From Arthrobacter sp. ISL-30 (GTDB taxonomy: Bacteria > Actinomycetota > Actinomycetes > Actinomycetales > Micrococcaceae): a DNA stretch of 64,000 bases. Positions within the stretch are counted from its first letter, which is position 1, and each line of letters opens with the position of its first letter. The notes below the pieces were generated by a model. The model worked only from the letters and a program-made list of their open reading frames with translations, made no database searches and was not told the DNA's origin. The stretch covers positions 1 to 64,000 of the forward strand of contig NZ_JAGGPK010000025.1 in NCBI RefSeq assembly GCF_018613855.1, in the 5' to 3' direction. Positions 49,347 through 58,956 of the stretch are shown here, piece after piece. Made by a program: the position numbers and the translations under genes.

Positions 49347-50864
49347 TCAGTACCCGGCGAAGGCGTCGACGTGCACTCGGCGCGCACCGGCCTTCCGGGC
49401 GGCCGATCGGAGGCTCTCGACGCTGGCCGGCGAGCCGGAAACGTAGACGTCCCGGACGCCGATATCGGGCACCAGTTCCAGCAGGCGATCGGAATTGATC
49501 CTTGCCCTTCCGGCGTCCTCCATAAAATCCGGAGGAGTTGAGCCATCGGAGAGCCGTGCAATGATGCGCGCCCCGGAGGCTTCCAGGACATCGGCGTAGG
49601 CCAGCTCGTCCCGGTTCTTGGCCAGGTACAGGAGAACGGTGTCGCGCCTTTCCTTGGTGTTCGACGCCAAGTGGGCCAGGAAGGGTGTGATGCCGATTCC
49701 GGCGGCGATCAGCAGCACCGGACGTTCCGGATCCCTGGGGGGCACGAAATCCCCGCCGATTGCGGTTGCATGGATTGTCTCGCCCGGAGTCAGGGCGAGC
49801 AGGGCGCGCTTGGCGGCCGAAACCGGATCCGCTGTTCCCACTCCCAGGGTCACTTCCGATGCCTCGGGCGGGCTCGTGATGCTGAACACCCGACGCCGGC
49901 CCTTGCCGTCACTGGGCGTGTGCGGAAGGTTGAGTTCCACGAACTGCCCGGGGGAGTAGCGGAGGGGCCGGGTGGGCGCGAAGCGGAATTCCGTGGCGAC
50001 GGGGGACAGCGGTCGGGAGCCGAGCAGCTTCAGGGCCACTCCACCGCGCTGCCCTGCCAGGAAGGCCAGTGCGTTCCCCACCAGCAGGGCAAGCTCGGGA
50101 GAATTCGCGACGAAGCCGAGGTTGTACGGTACGGCAAAGACAACCCCGACGACGGCGGCCAGCGCCAGCTGTTGCCAGCGGCGCGGCGGCAGGGTCAGCG
50201 GTTCGGTGAGCATAAAGCCGACGAAGAACAGGAGCGGGCGCTGCGCGAGCGCCTGCCAGAGGGCGGAACCGAAGGTCATGCCCACCCTCAGCAGTTCCAC
50301 CCAGATGATGGACGTGGCGACCAGGAGGAACGCTCCAGCCATGAGCATCTTGCGGGTCCGGTACACGATCAGGAACACGCCGGGAACAAGAAGCCACAGC
50401 ATAGCCGGGGTCGCGGCCCACCAGGTTGCAACGTTCAGGCCAGTCAAAGATGTAACGAAGGCCCCTGTCGCCGCCGGGTTGAAGATGTGGCGGCCGCGGA
50501 AAGCGAGGGCGTATTTGGAGGCGGAAGCGATGACACAGGCCAGTGCGATGCCGGCCAGGTCAAGAGCCCCCAGCGACGGCCAAAAGAGGAAATACAGCAG
50601 CAGGCCTGTGATCAGGGAGGACTCCGAATGCGGCGTGATCCGGAACAAAGTTGCAAGCAGCCGGTTGGAACCGTATGTAAGGCCCAGGCAGAGAGCCAGG
50701 TGGACCATCATTTCGGCGAGGCCGAACGTGAGCCAGCCCAATACATCCAGGAGCATGCTGTAGGCCGCGAGCACTCCAAGGACCCATAGGATCAGCCGGT
50801 ACATCGTGAAGCGGCCCAGCCATGTATCCATCCGGGCCTTTGTCTTGATCAAGGCGGCATTCAT
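49347..50864 (-). CDS. RnfD/NqrB-like membrane protein fused to a ferredoxin-reductase domain
   Basis: 505 residues. The N-terminal 275 or so form an NqrB/RnfD-type membrane unit with eight to ten hydrophobic helices (HIFNPAATGAFVTSLTG near 125 is the family's FNP motif). From about 288 comes an FNR-like flavoreductase: FAD-binding RYSPGQFVEL, RRRVFSITSPP, and the nicotinamide part VLLIAAGIGITPFLAHL. It should carry electrons from NAD(P)H across the membrane. Overlaps apbE by four bases, and an exported FMN-binding protein heads the operon, giving a plausible outward electron path. Confidence 0.87.
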   Translation of the reverse strand: MNAALIKTKARMDTWLGRFTMYRLILWVLGVLAAYSMLLDVLGWLTFGLAEMMVHLALCLGLTYGSNRLLATLFRITPHSESSLITGLLLYFLFWPSLGALDLAGIALACVIASASKYALAFRGRHIFNPAATGAFVTSLTGLNVATWWAATPAMLWLLVPGVFLIVYRTRKMLMAGAFLLVATSIIWVELLRVGMTFGSALWQALAQRPLLFFVGFMLTEPLTLPPRRWQQLALAAVVGVVFAVPYNLGFVANSPELALLVGNALAFLAGQRGGVALKLLGSRPLSPVATEFRFAPTRPLRYSPGQFVELNLPHTPSDGKGRRRVFSITSPPEASEVTLGVGTADPVSAAKRALLALTPGETIHATAIGGDFVPPRDPERPVLLIAAGIGITPFLAHLASNTKERRDTVLLYLAKNRDELAYADVLEASGARIIARLSDGSTPPDFMEDAGRARINSDRLLELVPDIGVRDVYVSGSPASVESLRSAARKAGARRVHVDAFAGY

Positions 50865-51733
50865 GCGAACAGTCTCCCCTTAAAGGCATCGGAATACCGT
50901 GCACGACCATCCGAATAGACCAGAAGCCAATCGAACTCGAATTCGTTTTCCAGCAGCGTGGATTCCACAAGGAACAGGGCCGTTGCCAGGGCATCCGCCT
51001 CCAGGGCGGTCGATGCCATGGCCCACGTGGCGACGACGGTCTGCACCGGGGCGCCGGTGGCACCGTCCAGGACGTGGTGCAGTCCGTCACCCCACGCCCT
51101 CCGGTTGGCGGCCGAGGCACACAGGGCCCTGCCCGCGAGTTCCAGGGTTCCGATCGCCTGGCTGGCGTCATAAGGGTGCTCGAGCGCCACGGTTATGGGT
51201 GTCCCTCCCTGATGTCGCATGTCCCCGCTGCCGTCTACGACAAAATCATGATGTCCGGAGCGCTCGAGTTCAGCCGACAGCAGGTCTACCAGTTGCCCCT
51301 TGCCGGCGGCTCCGATATCGAGGACCACCGGCTGCCTGGTTGTCACTGAACGGTCTTCCCATTGCAGTGCATCCTCCCAGCGTGGGGCTGGCAGCGGAGC
51401 GCCTTCAGCTCGCAGCGAATAATCCGCCCCATAGCCCAGCCGTTCCAGGCTTCCGCCGATCAGCGGGGTGACGCGGCCGCCGCTCATTCGGTAAAGGGAG
51501 GCATAGATCCGGGCAAGGTCCTCAGACCCCGACGGCAGGCTGTAGTGGCCGGGATCCCTCGCGATGCGCGTCACCAGGGAATCTGAACGGAACCTTGAAT
51601 AGTTGTGGTCGTACTCCTCGACGATCTCGAGCAGTCGGCTGCCGACCGCCGCCTCCAGCGGGTCCGCCGTCGAGATTTCCCACTGCGTCCCGATTCCTTC
51701 AAAGCGGAAATCCGACCAGCCAGCAACTGCCAC
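50861..51733 (-). CDS. apbE: FAD:protein FMN transferase (ApbE)
   Basis: 290 residues. ApbE family attaches FMN covalently to Thr/Ser in target proteins using FAD. Visible motifs: FRSDSLVTRI early, GRVTPLIGGSLERLGYG, VVLDIGAAGKGQLVDLL (about 135-151) and VDGSGDMRHQG (about 165-175). No clear export signal, so flavinylation may occur on the inner side or the signal is atypical. It sits between the two probable flavoproteins, FMN-binding protein upstream (5 nt) and RnfD-FNR fusion downstream. Confidence 0.92.
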   Translation of the reverse strand: MAVAGWSDFRFEGIGTQWEISTADPLEAAVGSRLLEIVEEYDHNYSRFRSDSLVTRIARDPGHYSLPSGSEDLARIYASLYRMSGGRVTPLIGGSLERLGYGADYSLRAEGAPLPAPRWEDALQWEDRSVTTRQPVVLDIGAAGKGQLVDLLSAELERSGHHDFVVDGSGDMRHQGGTPITVALEHPYDASQAIGTLELAGRALCASAANRRAWGDGLHHVLDGATGAPVQTVVATWAMASTALEADALATALFLVESTLLENEFEFDWLLVYSDGRARYSDAFKGRLFA

Positions 51734-51738
51734 TGCCG

Positions 51739-52230
51739 CTACTTGGCCTGGTCTTTGATTTCTTCCACGGCCTGGTTGAAGCCGCCACTGGTCAAAGAGG
51801 AGCCCGAGACCTTGGAAACGTTCAGCTCATCGAGCTTCTTGCCGACGATCTGTGCGGCAATGCCGTCCTTGAACTCTCCCTGGAACTTGCGGGTGTTGGG
51901 GTTCGAGGGGTGGACGGTGATGTTCACTGCCGAAACGGTGTCATTGCTGAGTGTCAGCTCAACCCCTACCGTTTCCTGTCCGTTAGGCGAGGTGTACATG
52001 CCGTCCGCGCTGTACGTGCCGTCCTTGTATATAGTTGCCTGCCCCGCGGTGCTTCCCTGGGGTGAAGACTGCGTGGTGGCGAGCGTCGTTCCGGTAGTGG
52101 GAACCGTGGTTTCTGTGGGAGTGGCCTGGGGGGAGGGAGCACAGCCTGCGGCGGCACCGGCAAGGGAAAGTCCGGCGATACCGGCGAAGACGTTCTTGCG
52201 GATTGTCGAGGAAGTCATGCGTCTACTCAT
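51739..52230 (-). CDS. Exported FMN-binding domain protein
   Basis: 163 residues. N-terminal export signal (about 1-29) ending LAGAAAGC, lipobox-like with Cys 30, then a Thr/Ser/Pro-rich linker (31-65) and an FMN_bind domain (about 68-160). The flavinylation motif, usually S/T-G-A-S/T, is SGSS at 142-145 (VSGSSLTSGG), so Ser would be the likely FMN attachment residue. Heads the cassette with apbE and the RnfD-FNR fusion. Likely a membrane-anchored extracytoplasmic electron carrier. Confidence 0.88.
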   Translation of the reverse strand: MSRRMTSSTIRKNVFAGIAGLSLAGAAAGCAPSPQATPTETTVPTTGTTLATTQSSPQGSTAGQATIYKDGTYSADGMYTSPNGQETVGVELTLSNDTVSAVNITVHPSNPNTRKFQGEFKDGIAAQIVGKKLDELNVSKVSGSSLTSGGFNQAVEEIKDQAK

Positions 52231-52402
52231 TTCTAAGGATGTTCAGGCTCATGGACAGTGAATGGCGCAATTACGCTTTTCACAACGTTCGATTCAGGCT
52301 ATCGGTTCACTCGGTGCCGAAGTTCGTATCTTCCTGTGTCACCTGTGCGCTGGGTGATTGAAGTGTGGACGTCCTCGATTCCGTCACTTTGCAGGCCACC
52401 GG

Positions 52403-52414
52403 TAGGCTAGAAGG
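52403..52414 (+). promoter_or_regulatory. -10 box for leaderless argS transcript
   Basis: TAGGCT (52403-52408), six bases, then GTG 52415. An AGAAGG lies directly against the GTG, too close to work as a Shine-Dalgarno. Confidence 0.6.
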
Positions 52415-54064
52415 GTGACTCCCGAAGAACTTTCCACTGCCATATCCTCCTGCCTCAAAGACGCTGTCGCCGCCGGCGAGATAGCTCTTTCAGAAACTGC
52501 TGTCCCGCAGGACGTGCGCGTGGAGCGACCCAAGAACCGGGAACACGGTGACTGGGCCACTAACATCGCCCTGCAGCTCGCCAAGCAGGCCGGAACCAAT
52601 CCCCGTGCCTTCGCAGAAGTCCTCAGCACTCGGCTCAAGGCGATTCCCGGCGTCGAAAACATTGAAATCGCGGGTCCGGGCTTCCTGAACATTACGGTGG
52701 AAGCCGCGGCCGCAGGTGCCCTGGCCAAGGCAATCGTAGAGGCAGGCCGGAACTACGGAACCAACACGGCGCTCGCCGGCCGGGTGGTCAACATGGAGTT
52801 CGTGTCCGCTAACCCCACCGGCCCCCTGCATATCGGCCACACCCGTTGGGCCGCCCTGGGCGATTCCATCGCCAGGGTACTGCGTGCTTCCGGTGCCGAC
52901 GTGACAGCCGAGTACTACATCAACGACGCCGGCTCGCAGATGAACGTCTTTGCCAATTCCGTCTTGTCCCGGCTTCACGGCCGCGATGTGCCCGAGGGCG
53001 GCTACCCCGGAGAGTACATCAGGGAACTTGGCGACGAGGTCCTCAAGGCGCACCCGGCCATCCGCGAGCTCACGGACGAGGCTGCCCTGCCCGTGATCCG
53101 CGCGGCTGCCTACGAGGCCCAGATGAAGGACATCAAGGAGACGCTCGCTGAATTCGGCGTGACTTTTGACGTCTACTTCTCCGAGCAGGAACTGCACGAC
53201 GCCGGCGCCATTGAGGCTGCCGTCGAGCGCTTGCGCGAGCAGGGCCACGTCTTCGACGACGGCGGCGCGGTCTGGCTGCGCACCACCGACTTCGGCGATG
53301 ACAAAGACCGGGTGATGATCCGTGCCAACGGCGAACCTACCTACTTCGCCGCAGACGCCGCCTACTACCTGTCAAAGAAAGACCGGGGCTTCACCGAGAA
53401 GATCTACCTCCTGGGTGCAGACCACCACGGCTACATCAACAGGCTCAAGGCCATTGCCGCTTGTGCCGGCGACGACCCCGAGAGGAACATCGAGGTCCTC
53501 ATCGGCCAGCTCGTCTCCGTCAATGGCGCCAAGTTGTCCAAGCGCGCGGGCAACATCATCGAGCTCAAGGACCTCATTGAGTGGCTCGGGAAGGACGCCG
53601 TGCGCTATTCGCTGGCGCGCTTCCCGGCGGACTCGCCGCTGACGCTGGATCCGGAACTGTTGAAGAAGAACAGCAACGAAAATCCGGTCTTCTATGTGCA
53701 GTACGCGCATGCACGTTCGCGGGGAACCGCACGCAACGCGATCGACGCCGGCGTGGACCGCAGCGCCTTCGATGCTTCGCTGCTGGACCACGAGACCGAG
53801 AACGAACTCCTGTCCTACCTGGGCAGCTACCCGTCCATTGTGGCCAAGGCGGCCGAGCTGCGGGAGCCGCACCGGGTGGCGCGCCACCTCGAAGTCATCG
53901 CCGGCGCCTACCACCGCTGGTACGACGCCTGCCGCGTTGCGCCCATGGGCGACGAACCCGTGACCGACACCAACCGCACGCGTCTGTGGCTCAACGACGC
54001 AACCAGCCAGGTACTGGCAAACGGACTAGGGCTGCTGGGCGTTTCAGCACCGGAACGGATGTGA
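52415..54064 (+). CDS. argS: Arginyl-tRNA synthetase
   Basis: Charges tRNA-Arg. 549 residues, GTG start. Class I motifs: ANPTGPLHIGHTRWAALGD with HIGH (about 127-145) and a KMSKS equivalent VNGAKLSKRAGN (about 369-380). C-terminal DALR anticodon domain (about 440-549, NPVFYVQYAHARSRG). First gene of the argS-lysA-hom-thrC-thrB cluster, an order known from actinobacteria; a tRNA-Arg gene lies 3.2 kb upstream. Confidence 0.97.
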   Translation: MTPEELSTAISSCLKDAVAAGEIALSETAVPQDVRVERPKNREHGDWATNIALQLAKQAGTNPRAFAEVLSTRLKAIPGVENIEIAGPGFLNITVEAAAAGALAKAIVEAGRNYGTNTALAGRVVNMEFVSANPTGPLHIGHTRWAALGDSIARVLRASGADVTAEYYINDAGSQMNVFANSVLSRLHGRDVPEGGYPGEYIRELGDEVLKAHPAIRELTDEAALPVIRAAAYEAQMKDIKETLAEFGVTFDVYFSEQELHDAGAIEAAVERLREQGHVFDDGGAVWLRTTDFGDDKDRVMIRANGEPTYFAADAAYYLSKKDRGFTEKIYLLGADHHGYINRLKAIAACAGDDPERNIEVLIGQLVSVNGAKLSKRAGNIIELKDLIEWLGKDAVRYSLARFPADSPLTLDPELLKKNSNENPVFYVQYAHARSRGTARNAIDAGVDRSAFDASLLDHETENELLSYLGSYPSIVAKAAELREPHRVARHLEVIAGAYHRWYDACRVAPMGDEPVTDTNRTRLWLNDATSQVLANGLGLLGVSAPERM

Positions 54065-54069
54065 TTGAT

Positions 54070-55557
54070 ATGCAACGCAACGCTTCCGCTTCGCCCCTGG
54101 CCCCGGACTGGCTTGCGGTTCCCGAGGACCTCAACGCCCTGCACGCTCCGATGTGGGCCGCAGGAGTTGAACGCAACGACGCCGGGATGCTAGCCATCGA
54201 CGGCATTCCCGTCAGCGAACTCAAGGAACAGTTCGGAACCCCGCTGTTCGTGATGAGCGAGTCTGACTTCCGTGCCCGCGCCCGTTCCTTCAAGGACGCG
54301 TTCGACCACGCCTTCGCCGACATCTGCGCCGGCGTAGATGTCTACTACGCCGGTAAGTCATTCTTGTGCACTGCCGTGGCCTCCTGGGTCGCCGAGGAAG
54401 GGTTGCGCCTGGACACCTGTTCCGGTGGCGAACTGGCCGTCGCAGCCAGGGCCGGCATCGCGGGCGCCAACCTCAGCCTGCATGGCAACAACAAGTCCGA
54501 CGCCGAAATCAGGCGTGCCCTTGACATGAAGCTGGGCCGGATCGTTGTGGACAGCCTCGACGAACTGGATCGCGTAGCCAAGATCGCCGAAGGCCGCGGG
54601 GAGGCCGCCAAGGTCATGCTCAGGCTGACGCCGGGCGTGCACGCCCACACCCACGAGTTCATCGCGACCGCCCACGAGGACCAGAAGTTCGGCTTGTCCA
54701 TGGCAGGGGACACCACGGATGAGGAGGGGCTTTCGGCAGCCGAGGAGGCTGTTGCCGCCGCAACCACCTATCACAGCATCGAACTCCTTGGCCTGCACTG
54801 CCACATCGGCTCGCAGATCTTCGAACCGGACGGCTTCGCTCTTGCCGCGGAGAAGCTCCTGACCTTCCTGGATTCCATGCAGCGCAAGTACTCCATCGTG
54901 CTGCCCGAGCTGGATCTCGGCGGTGGCTACGGCATCGCCTACACCCCGGTGGACACCCCTCGCCCGCCGGCCGAAATCGCCCATGCGATGGCCGCCGTCG
55001 TGCGTTCCACCTGCGCATCCCTGGAAATCACGCCGCCGCGGATCTCGATCGAACCGGGCCGTGCGATTGTTGGCAGCAGCACGTTCACCCTGTACGAGGT
55101 AGGCACCCTGAAGACTGTCCGGGTGGATGCACCCGCCGCGACGGCAGCGAAAGGGGCAGAGGGCGCCAACGGAAACGTTACGTTCCCGCGCCGCTATGTT
55201 TCGGTGGACGGCGGCATGAGCGACAATGCCCGTCCCGTGCTGTACGACGCGGATTATTCGGCCGTCCTGGCCTCCCGCGCCACCGAATCCGCCCCGCAAC
55301 TGTCCCGAGTAGTGGGCAAACATTGCGAGAGCGGCGACATAGTTGTTAGAGATGTATATCTGCCCGAGGACGTGGCAGCCGGTGATCTGCTCGCTGTACC
55401 GGGAACCGGCGCCTACTGCTGGGCCCTGTCAAGCAACTACAACTATCTGGCCCGACCGGGCGTTGTCGCTGTGCGCGACGGCTCCGCCCGGCTCATCGTC
55501 CGCGGGGAAACCGAAGAAGATCTGTTGAACCGCGACATGGGAGTGGCGAATGTCTGA
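54070..55557 (+). CDS. lysA: Diaminopimelate decarboxylase
   Basis: Last step of lysine synthesis, PLP-dependent. 495 residues from ATG 54070, 5 nt after argS; the frame extends back inside argS but similarity begins here. PLP lysine in VYYAGKSFLC (about 92-101), SGGEL (about 118), GLHCHIGSQIF (about 240), GGGYGIAY and the C-terminal catalytic Cys region KHCESGD. The first 45 residues are longer than in E. coli LysA, as usual in this phylum. Confidence 0.96.
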   Translation: MQRNASASPLAPDWLAVPEDLNALHAPMWAAGVERNDAGMLAIDGIPVSELKEQFGTPLFVMSESDFRARARSFKDAFDHAFADICAGVDVYYAGKSFLCTAVASWVAEEGLRLDTCSGGELAVAARAGIAGANLSLHGNNKSDAEIRRALDMKLGRIVVDSLDELDRVAKIAEGRGEAAKVMLRLTPGVHAHTHEFIATAHEDQKFGLSMAGDTTDEEGLSAAEEAVAAATTYHSIELLGLHCHIGSQIFEPDGFALAAEKLLTFLDSMQRKYSIVLPELDLGGGYGIAYTPVDTPRPPAEIAHAMAAVVRSTCASLEITPPRISIEPGRAIVGSSTFTLYEVGTLKTVRVDAPAATAAKGAEGANGNVTFPRRYVSVDGGMSDNARPVLYDADYSAVLASRATESAPQLSRVVGKHCESGDIVVRDVYLPEDVAAGDLLAVPGTGAYCWALSSNYNYLARPGVVAVRDGSARLIVRGETEEDLLNRDMGVANV

Positions 55558-56875
55558 AGTGCGAACCCTGAAGGTGGCCCTGCTGGGCTGTGGCAACGTT
55601 GGGGCCCAGGTCGCGCGGATTCTAATTGACGACGCCGAGGACCTTGCAGCGAGGACGGGTGCCCGCCTCGAACTGGGCGGCATCGCCGTCCGGAACCTGG
55701 ACACCGAGCGCGACGTCGAACTCCCGCGCGAACTCTTCACCACCGACGCCGAGACACTCGTCAAGGATGCGGACCTCGTCATCGAGCTCATGGGCGGCAT
55801 CGAACCGGCCCGCACCTTGATCGTCACTGCCATGCAGAACGGTGCCAGCGTCGTCACGGGGAACAAGGCGCTGCTGGCCCAGGATGGTCCCACCCTCTAC
55901 GAAGAGGCCGACAAGGCGCACGTCCAACTCTCTTACGAAGCGGCCGTGGCAGGTGCCATCCCGATCATCCGTCCCATCCGCGACAGCCTGTCCGGCGACC
56001 GGATCACCCGCGTCCTCGGCATCGTCAACGGCACCACCAACTTCATCCTCGACCAGATGGACAGCACCGGTGCACAGTTCGCCGATGCCCTGGCTGAAGC
56101 CCAGCGGCTCGGCTATGCGGAAGCGGACCCGACTGCCGACGTCGAGGGCCACGACGCCGCCGCGAAAGCCGCCATCCTCGCCTCGCTGTCCTTCCACACC
56201 CGCTTCGCCCTTGAGAACGTCTACTGCGAAGGCATTACGGCTGTCAGCGCCTCCGACATCGCCGCTGCGAAGGAAGCCGGGTTTGTCATCAAGCTGCTGG
56301 CGATCGCGGAGAAAGTGCAGGGTTCTGCCGCCGGCAATGGCGGCGAGGGCGTTTCGGTCCGGGTGCACCCCACGCTGCTGCCGCGGGAACACCCGCTCGC
56401 CGCAGTCCATGGAGCCTTCAACGCGGTTTTCGTTGAGGCGGAAAACGCCGGGGAACTGATGTTCTACGGCCAGGGCGCCGGTGGAACTCCCACCGCTTCC
56501 GCAGTCCTGGGCGACCTCGTGTCTGCCGCCCGCCGCGTGGTCCTCGGCGGTCCCGGCCGGACCGAAACCACCACCGGCCACGTGCCTCCCCTGCCAATCG
56601 ACGCCTCCAGCACCAGCTACTACATCGGCCTCGATGTGGCTGACCAGCCCGGCGTGCTGGCCCGGATCGCGCACATTTTCGCCGAGCACGGGGTCTCGAT
56701 TGAAATCCTGCGCCAGACAATCCACCGCGATGCTCAGTCCAATGTTGAATCCGCCGAACTGCGGATCATCACGCACCGGGCATCCGAAGCCGCGCTGGCG
56801 GCAACCGTCGAGGCCGTCAAGGGCCTGGACGTCATCAATTCCGTCACATCCGTACTGCGGGTAGAAGGGGTCTAA
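55550..56875 (+). CDS. hom: Homoserine dehydrogenase with ACT domain
   Basis: 441 residues. NAD(P)-binding LLGCGNVGAQVA (about 11-22), substrate region TGNKALLAQDG and GIVNGTTNFILDQMD, YAEADPTADVEGHDAAAK (about 183-200), and a C-terminal ACT domain (about 358-440, YIGLDVADQPGVLARIAHIFAEHGVSIEIL) for feedback regulation by threonine. Overlaps lysA by 8 nt and is followed immediately by thrC GTG. Confidence 0.97.
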   Translation: MSEVRTLKVALLGCGNVGAQVARILIDDAEDLAARTGARLELGGIAVRNLDTERDVELPRELFTTDAETLVKDADLVIELMGGIEPARTLIVTAMQNGASVVTGNKALLAQDGPTLYEEADKAHVQLSYEAAVAGAIPIIRPIRDSLSGDRITRVLGIVNGTTNFILDQMDSTGAQFADALAEAQRLGYAEADPTADVEGHDAAAKAAILASLSFHTRFALENVYCEGITAVSASDIAAAKEAGFVIKLLAIAEKVQGSAAGNGGEGVSVRVHPTLLPREHPLAAVHGAFNAVFVEAENAGELMFYGQGAGGTPTASAVLGDLVSAARRVVLGGPGRTETTTGHVPPLPIDASSTSYYIGLDVADQPGVLARIAHIFAEHGVSIEILRQTIHRDAQSNVESAELRIITHRASEAALAATVEAVKGLDVINSVTSVLRVEGV

Positions 56876-57979
56876 GTGGCTCACCAATGGCGCGGAGTAA
56901 TCCGCGAATACGCTGATCGTTTGCCTGTAACGGAAGCCACGAAGGTCATTACCCTCGGTGAAGGCGGCACCCCGCTGGTGCATGCACAGAAGCTGTCCGA
57001 GCTCACCGGATCGCAGGTGTACCTCAAGGTGGAGGGCATGAACCCCACCGGCTCCTTCAAGGACCGGGGCATGACCATGGCCATGACCGCCGCCGTCGAG
57101 GCCGGCGCGCTGGCCGTCGTTTGCGCATCCACCGGAAACACCTCGGCCTCCGCGGCCGCCTACGCCACCGCCGCTGGCCTGAAATGCGCCGTGCTGGTAC
57201 CCGAGGGCAAGATCTCCATGGGCAAGTTGAGCCAGGCCATCGCCCACGGCGCTACTTTGCTGCAGGTTGACGGCAACTTCGACAACTGCCTGGACATCGC
57301 CCGGAAACTGGGTGATTCCTATCCGGTGTTCCTGGTCAACTCCGTCAACCCGGCGCGAATCCAGGGTCAGAAGACGGGTGCCTTCGAGGTCGTCGACTCC
57401 CTTGGCGATGCTCCGGACATCCACATCCTCCCGGTAGGTAACGCAGGGAACATCAGTGCCTACTGGAAGGGCTACAAGGAGTACTCGGCTCCGTTCGAGA
57501 CTTCCACAGGCACGCTTCCCGCCGTCTCCACCAAGACGCCAGCCATGTGGGGCTTCCAGGCTGCCGGCGCTGCGCCTTTTGTCGCCGGCCACCCCATCAC
57601 TGAGCCGGACACGATCGCCACCGCCATCCGGATCGGCAACCCCGCTTCCTGGGACACGGCCGTCGAAGCCCGCGACGAGTCCGGCGGACTGATCGAGGCA
57701 GTGACCGACGACGAGATCCTGGCCGCACACCGCTGGCTGTCCTCCAAGGAGGGTGTCTTCGTTGAGCCAGGTTCGGCCGCAGGCGTGGCCGGACTGATCA
57801 AGAAGCACGAGGCGGGAGAGGTGCCGTCCGGGAAGACGATCGTCATCACCGTTACGGGCCATGGCCTCAAGGACCCCCAGTGGGCCCTCCGCACCGAAGA
57901 CGGAAGCGATGTGCAGCCGGTCAAGGTGCCCAACGACGTCGTTACCGTCGCCGCCGAGCTGGGACTGGAAGAAAAGTAA
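56876..57979 (+). CDS. thrC: Threonine synthase
   Basis: 367 residues, GTG start directly after the hom TAA, so translation is coupled. Fold-type II PLP enzyme; PLP lysine in [16 protein letters not shown] (about 45-60), [12 protein letters not shown] (about 83-94), and [17 protein letters not shown] (about 187-203). Converts O-phosphohomoserine to threonine. Confidence 0.97.
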   Translation: MAHQWRGVIREYADRLPVTEATKVITLGEGGTPLVHAQKLSELTGSQVYLKVEGMNPTGSFKDRGMTMAMTAAVEAGALAVVCASTGNTSASAAAYATAAGLKCAVLVPEGKISMGKLSQAIAHGATLLQVDGNFDNCLDIARKLGDSYPVFLVNSVNPARIQGQKTGAFEVVDSLGDAPDIHILPVGNAGNISAYWKGYKEYSAPFETSTGTLPAVSTKTPAMWGFQAAGAAPFVAGHPITEPDTIATAIRIGNPASWDTAVEARDESGGLIEAVTDDEILAAHRWLSSKEGVFVEPGSAAGVAGLIKKHEAGEVPSGKTIVITVTGHGLKDPQWALRTEDGSDVQPVKVPNDVVTVAAELGLEEK

Positions 57980-57981
57980 GA

Positions 57982-58956
57982 GTGGACACCACGCAGCCCG
58001 CCGCGACAGTACTCAAAAGCGTTGCGGCAGGACAGCAGCTAACTGTCAGGGTCCCTGGAACAAGCGCCAATCTCGGCCCTGGTTATGACAGCCTTGGCCT
58101 GGCCCTGTCGCTCTATGACACCCTGACGGTTGAAACCCTGGACTCCGGAGAGCTCATCTTTGAGCTCTCCGGAGAGGGCGCCGATACCCTTCCCCGGGAC
58201 GCGAGCCATCTTGTGGTCCGCGCGATCACCAACGCCTTGGCGCTCCTGGGCTTCCAGCACACCGGCCTGAAGATCACTGCCGACAACGTCAATCCGCATG
58301 GCCGCGGCCTGGGCTCCTCTGCCTCGGCCGTCGTCGCCGCAGTGGCGGCCGCCAACCAGTTGGTGCCCGAGGATTTGCGGAGGGATTCCGCCTGGATCCT
58401 TCAGGTAACCAGTGAAATGGAAGGCCACCCGGACAACGTCGCCCCCGCGATTTTCGGCGGACTGGCGTTGTCATGGCAGGACAGCGAGCAGTACAGCAGC
58501 ACCCGCGCCGACGTCGTTCCCTCCGTGGTGCCGATCGTCGCCGTTCCGGACTATGAGCTGTCTACCGAAGCGGCACGCGCCCTGCTGCCTGCATCGATCG
58601 GGCACCATGCTGCAGCCATGAACTCCGGCCGCGCGGCCTTGTTGATCCATGCGCTGACCACTCAGCCCGAGTTCCTCCTCCCGGGCACCGAGGACTTCCT
58701 GCACCAGAGCTATCGCGCCGAGGCCATGCGGCCCAGCGCGAGCCTCATCACGGCACTGCGCAGCAGGGGTTATGCCGCCGTCGTATCCGGCGCGGGACCC
58801 ACGGTCCTCACCCTTGCCAACGGCGAAACTGAAGCCTCCGACGTCGTGGACTTCATTGAAGCCTTTACGGCAGACAACACTCCGGATGTCCGGTGGCGAG
58901 TGATGAAGCTGGCAGTGGACGTTGAAGGTGCTAGAGTGGAGATGCACCGGCGGTAA
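57982..58956 (+). CDS. thrB: Homoserine kinase
   Basis: GHMP kinase making O-phosphohomoserine. 324 residues from GTG 57982 (the frame extends into thrC). VRVPGTSANLGPGYDSLGLAL (two 20-residue halves around about 20-40), ATP loop NPHGRGLGSSASAVVAA (about 101-117) and SGAGPTVLTLA near 260. Starts 2 nt after the thrC stop. Last gene of the cluster; no clear terminator follows, only a C-rich leader region before rho. Confidence 0.96.
   Translation: MDTTQPAATVLKSVAAGQQLTVRVPGTSANLGPGYDSLGLALSLYDTLTVETLDSGELIFELSGEGADTLPRDASHLVVRAITNALALLGFQHTGLKITADNVNPHGRGLGSSASAVVAAVAAANQLVPEDLRRDSAWILQVTSEMEGHPDNVAPAIFGGLALSWQDSEQYSSTRADVVPSVVPIVAVPDYELSTEAARALLPASIGHHAAAMNSGRAALLIHALTTQPEFLLPGTEDFLHQSYRAEAMRPSASLITALRSRGYAAVVSGAGPTVLTLANGETEASDVVDFIEAFTADNTPDVRWRVMKLAVDVEGARVEMHRR

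Noticed and set aside
49671..50789. 372-codon plus-strand open frame opposite the RnfD-FNR gene
   Set aside because: Composition is Gln/Gly/Arg-rich and domain-free; the minus strand carries the membrane and flavoreductase motifs.
55622..57862. 746-codon minus-strand open frame across hom and thrC
   Set aside because: Antisense to two well-supported genes and without recognisable domains.
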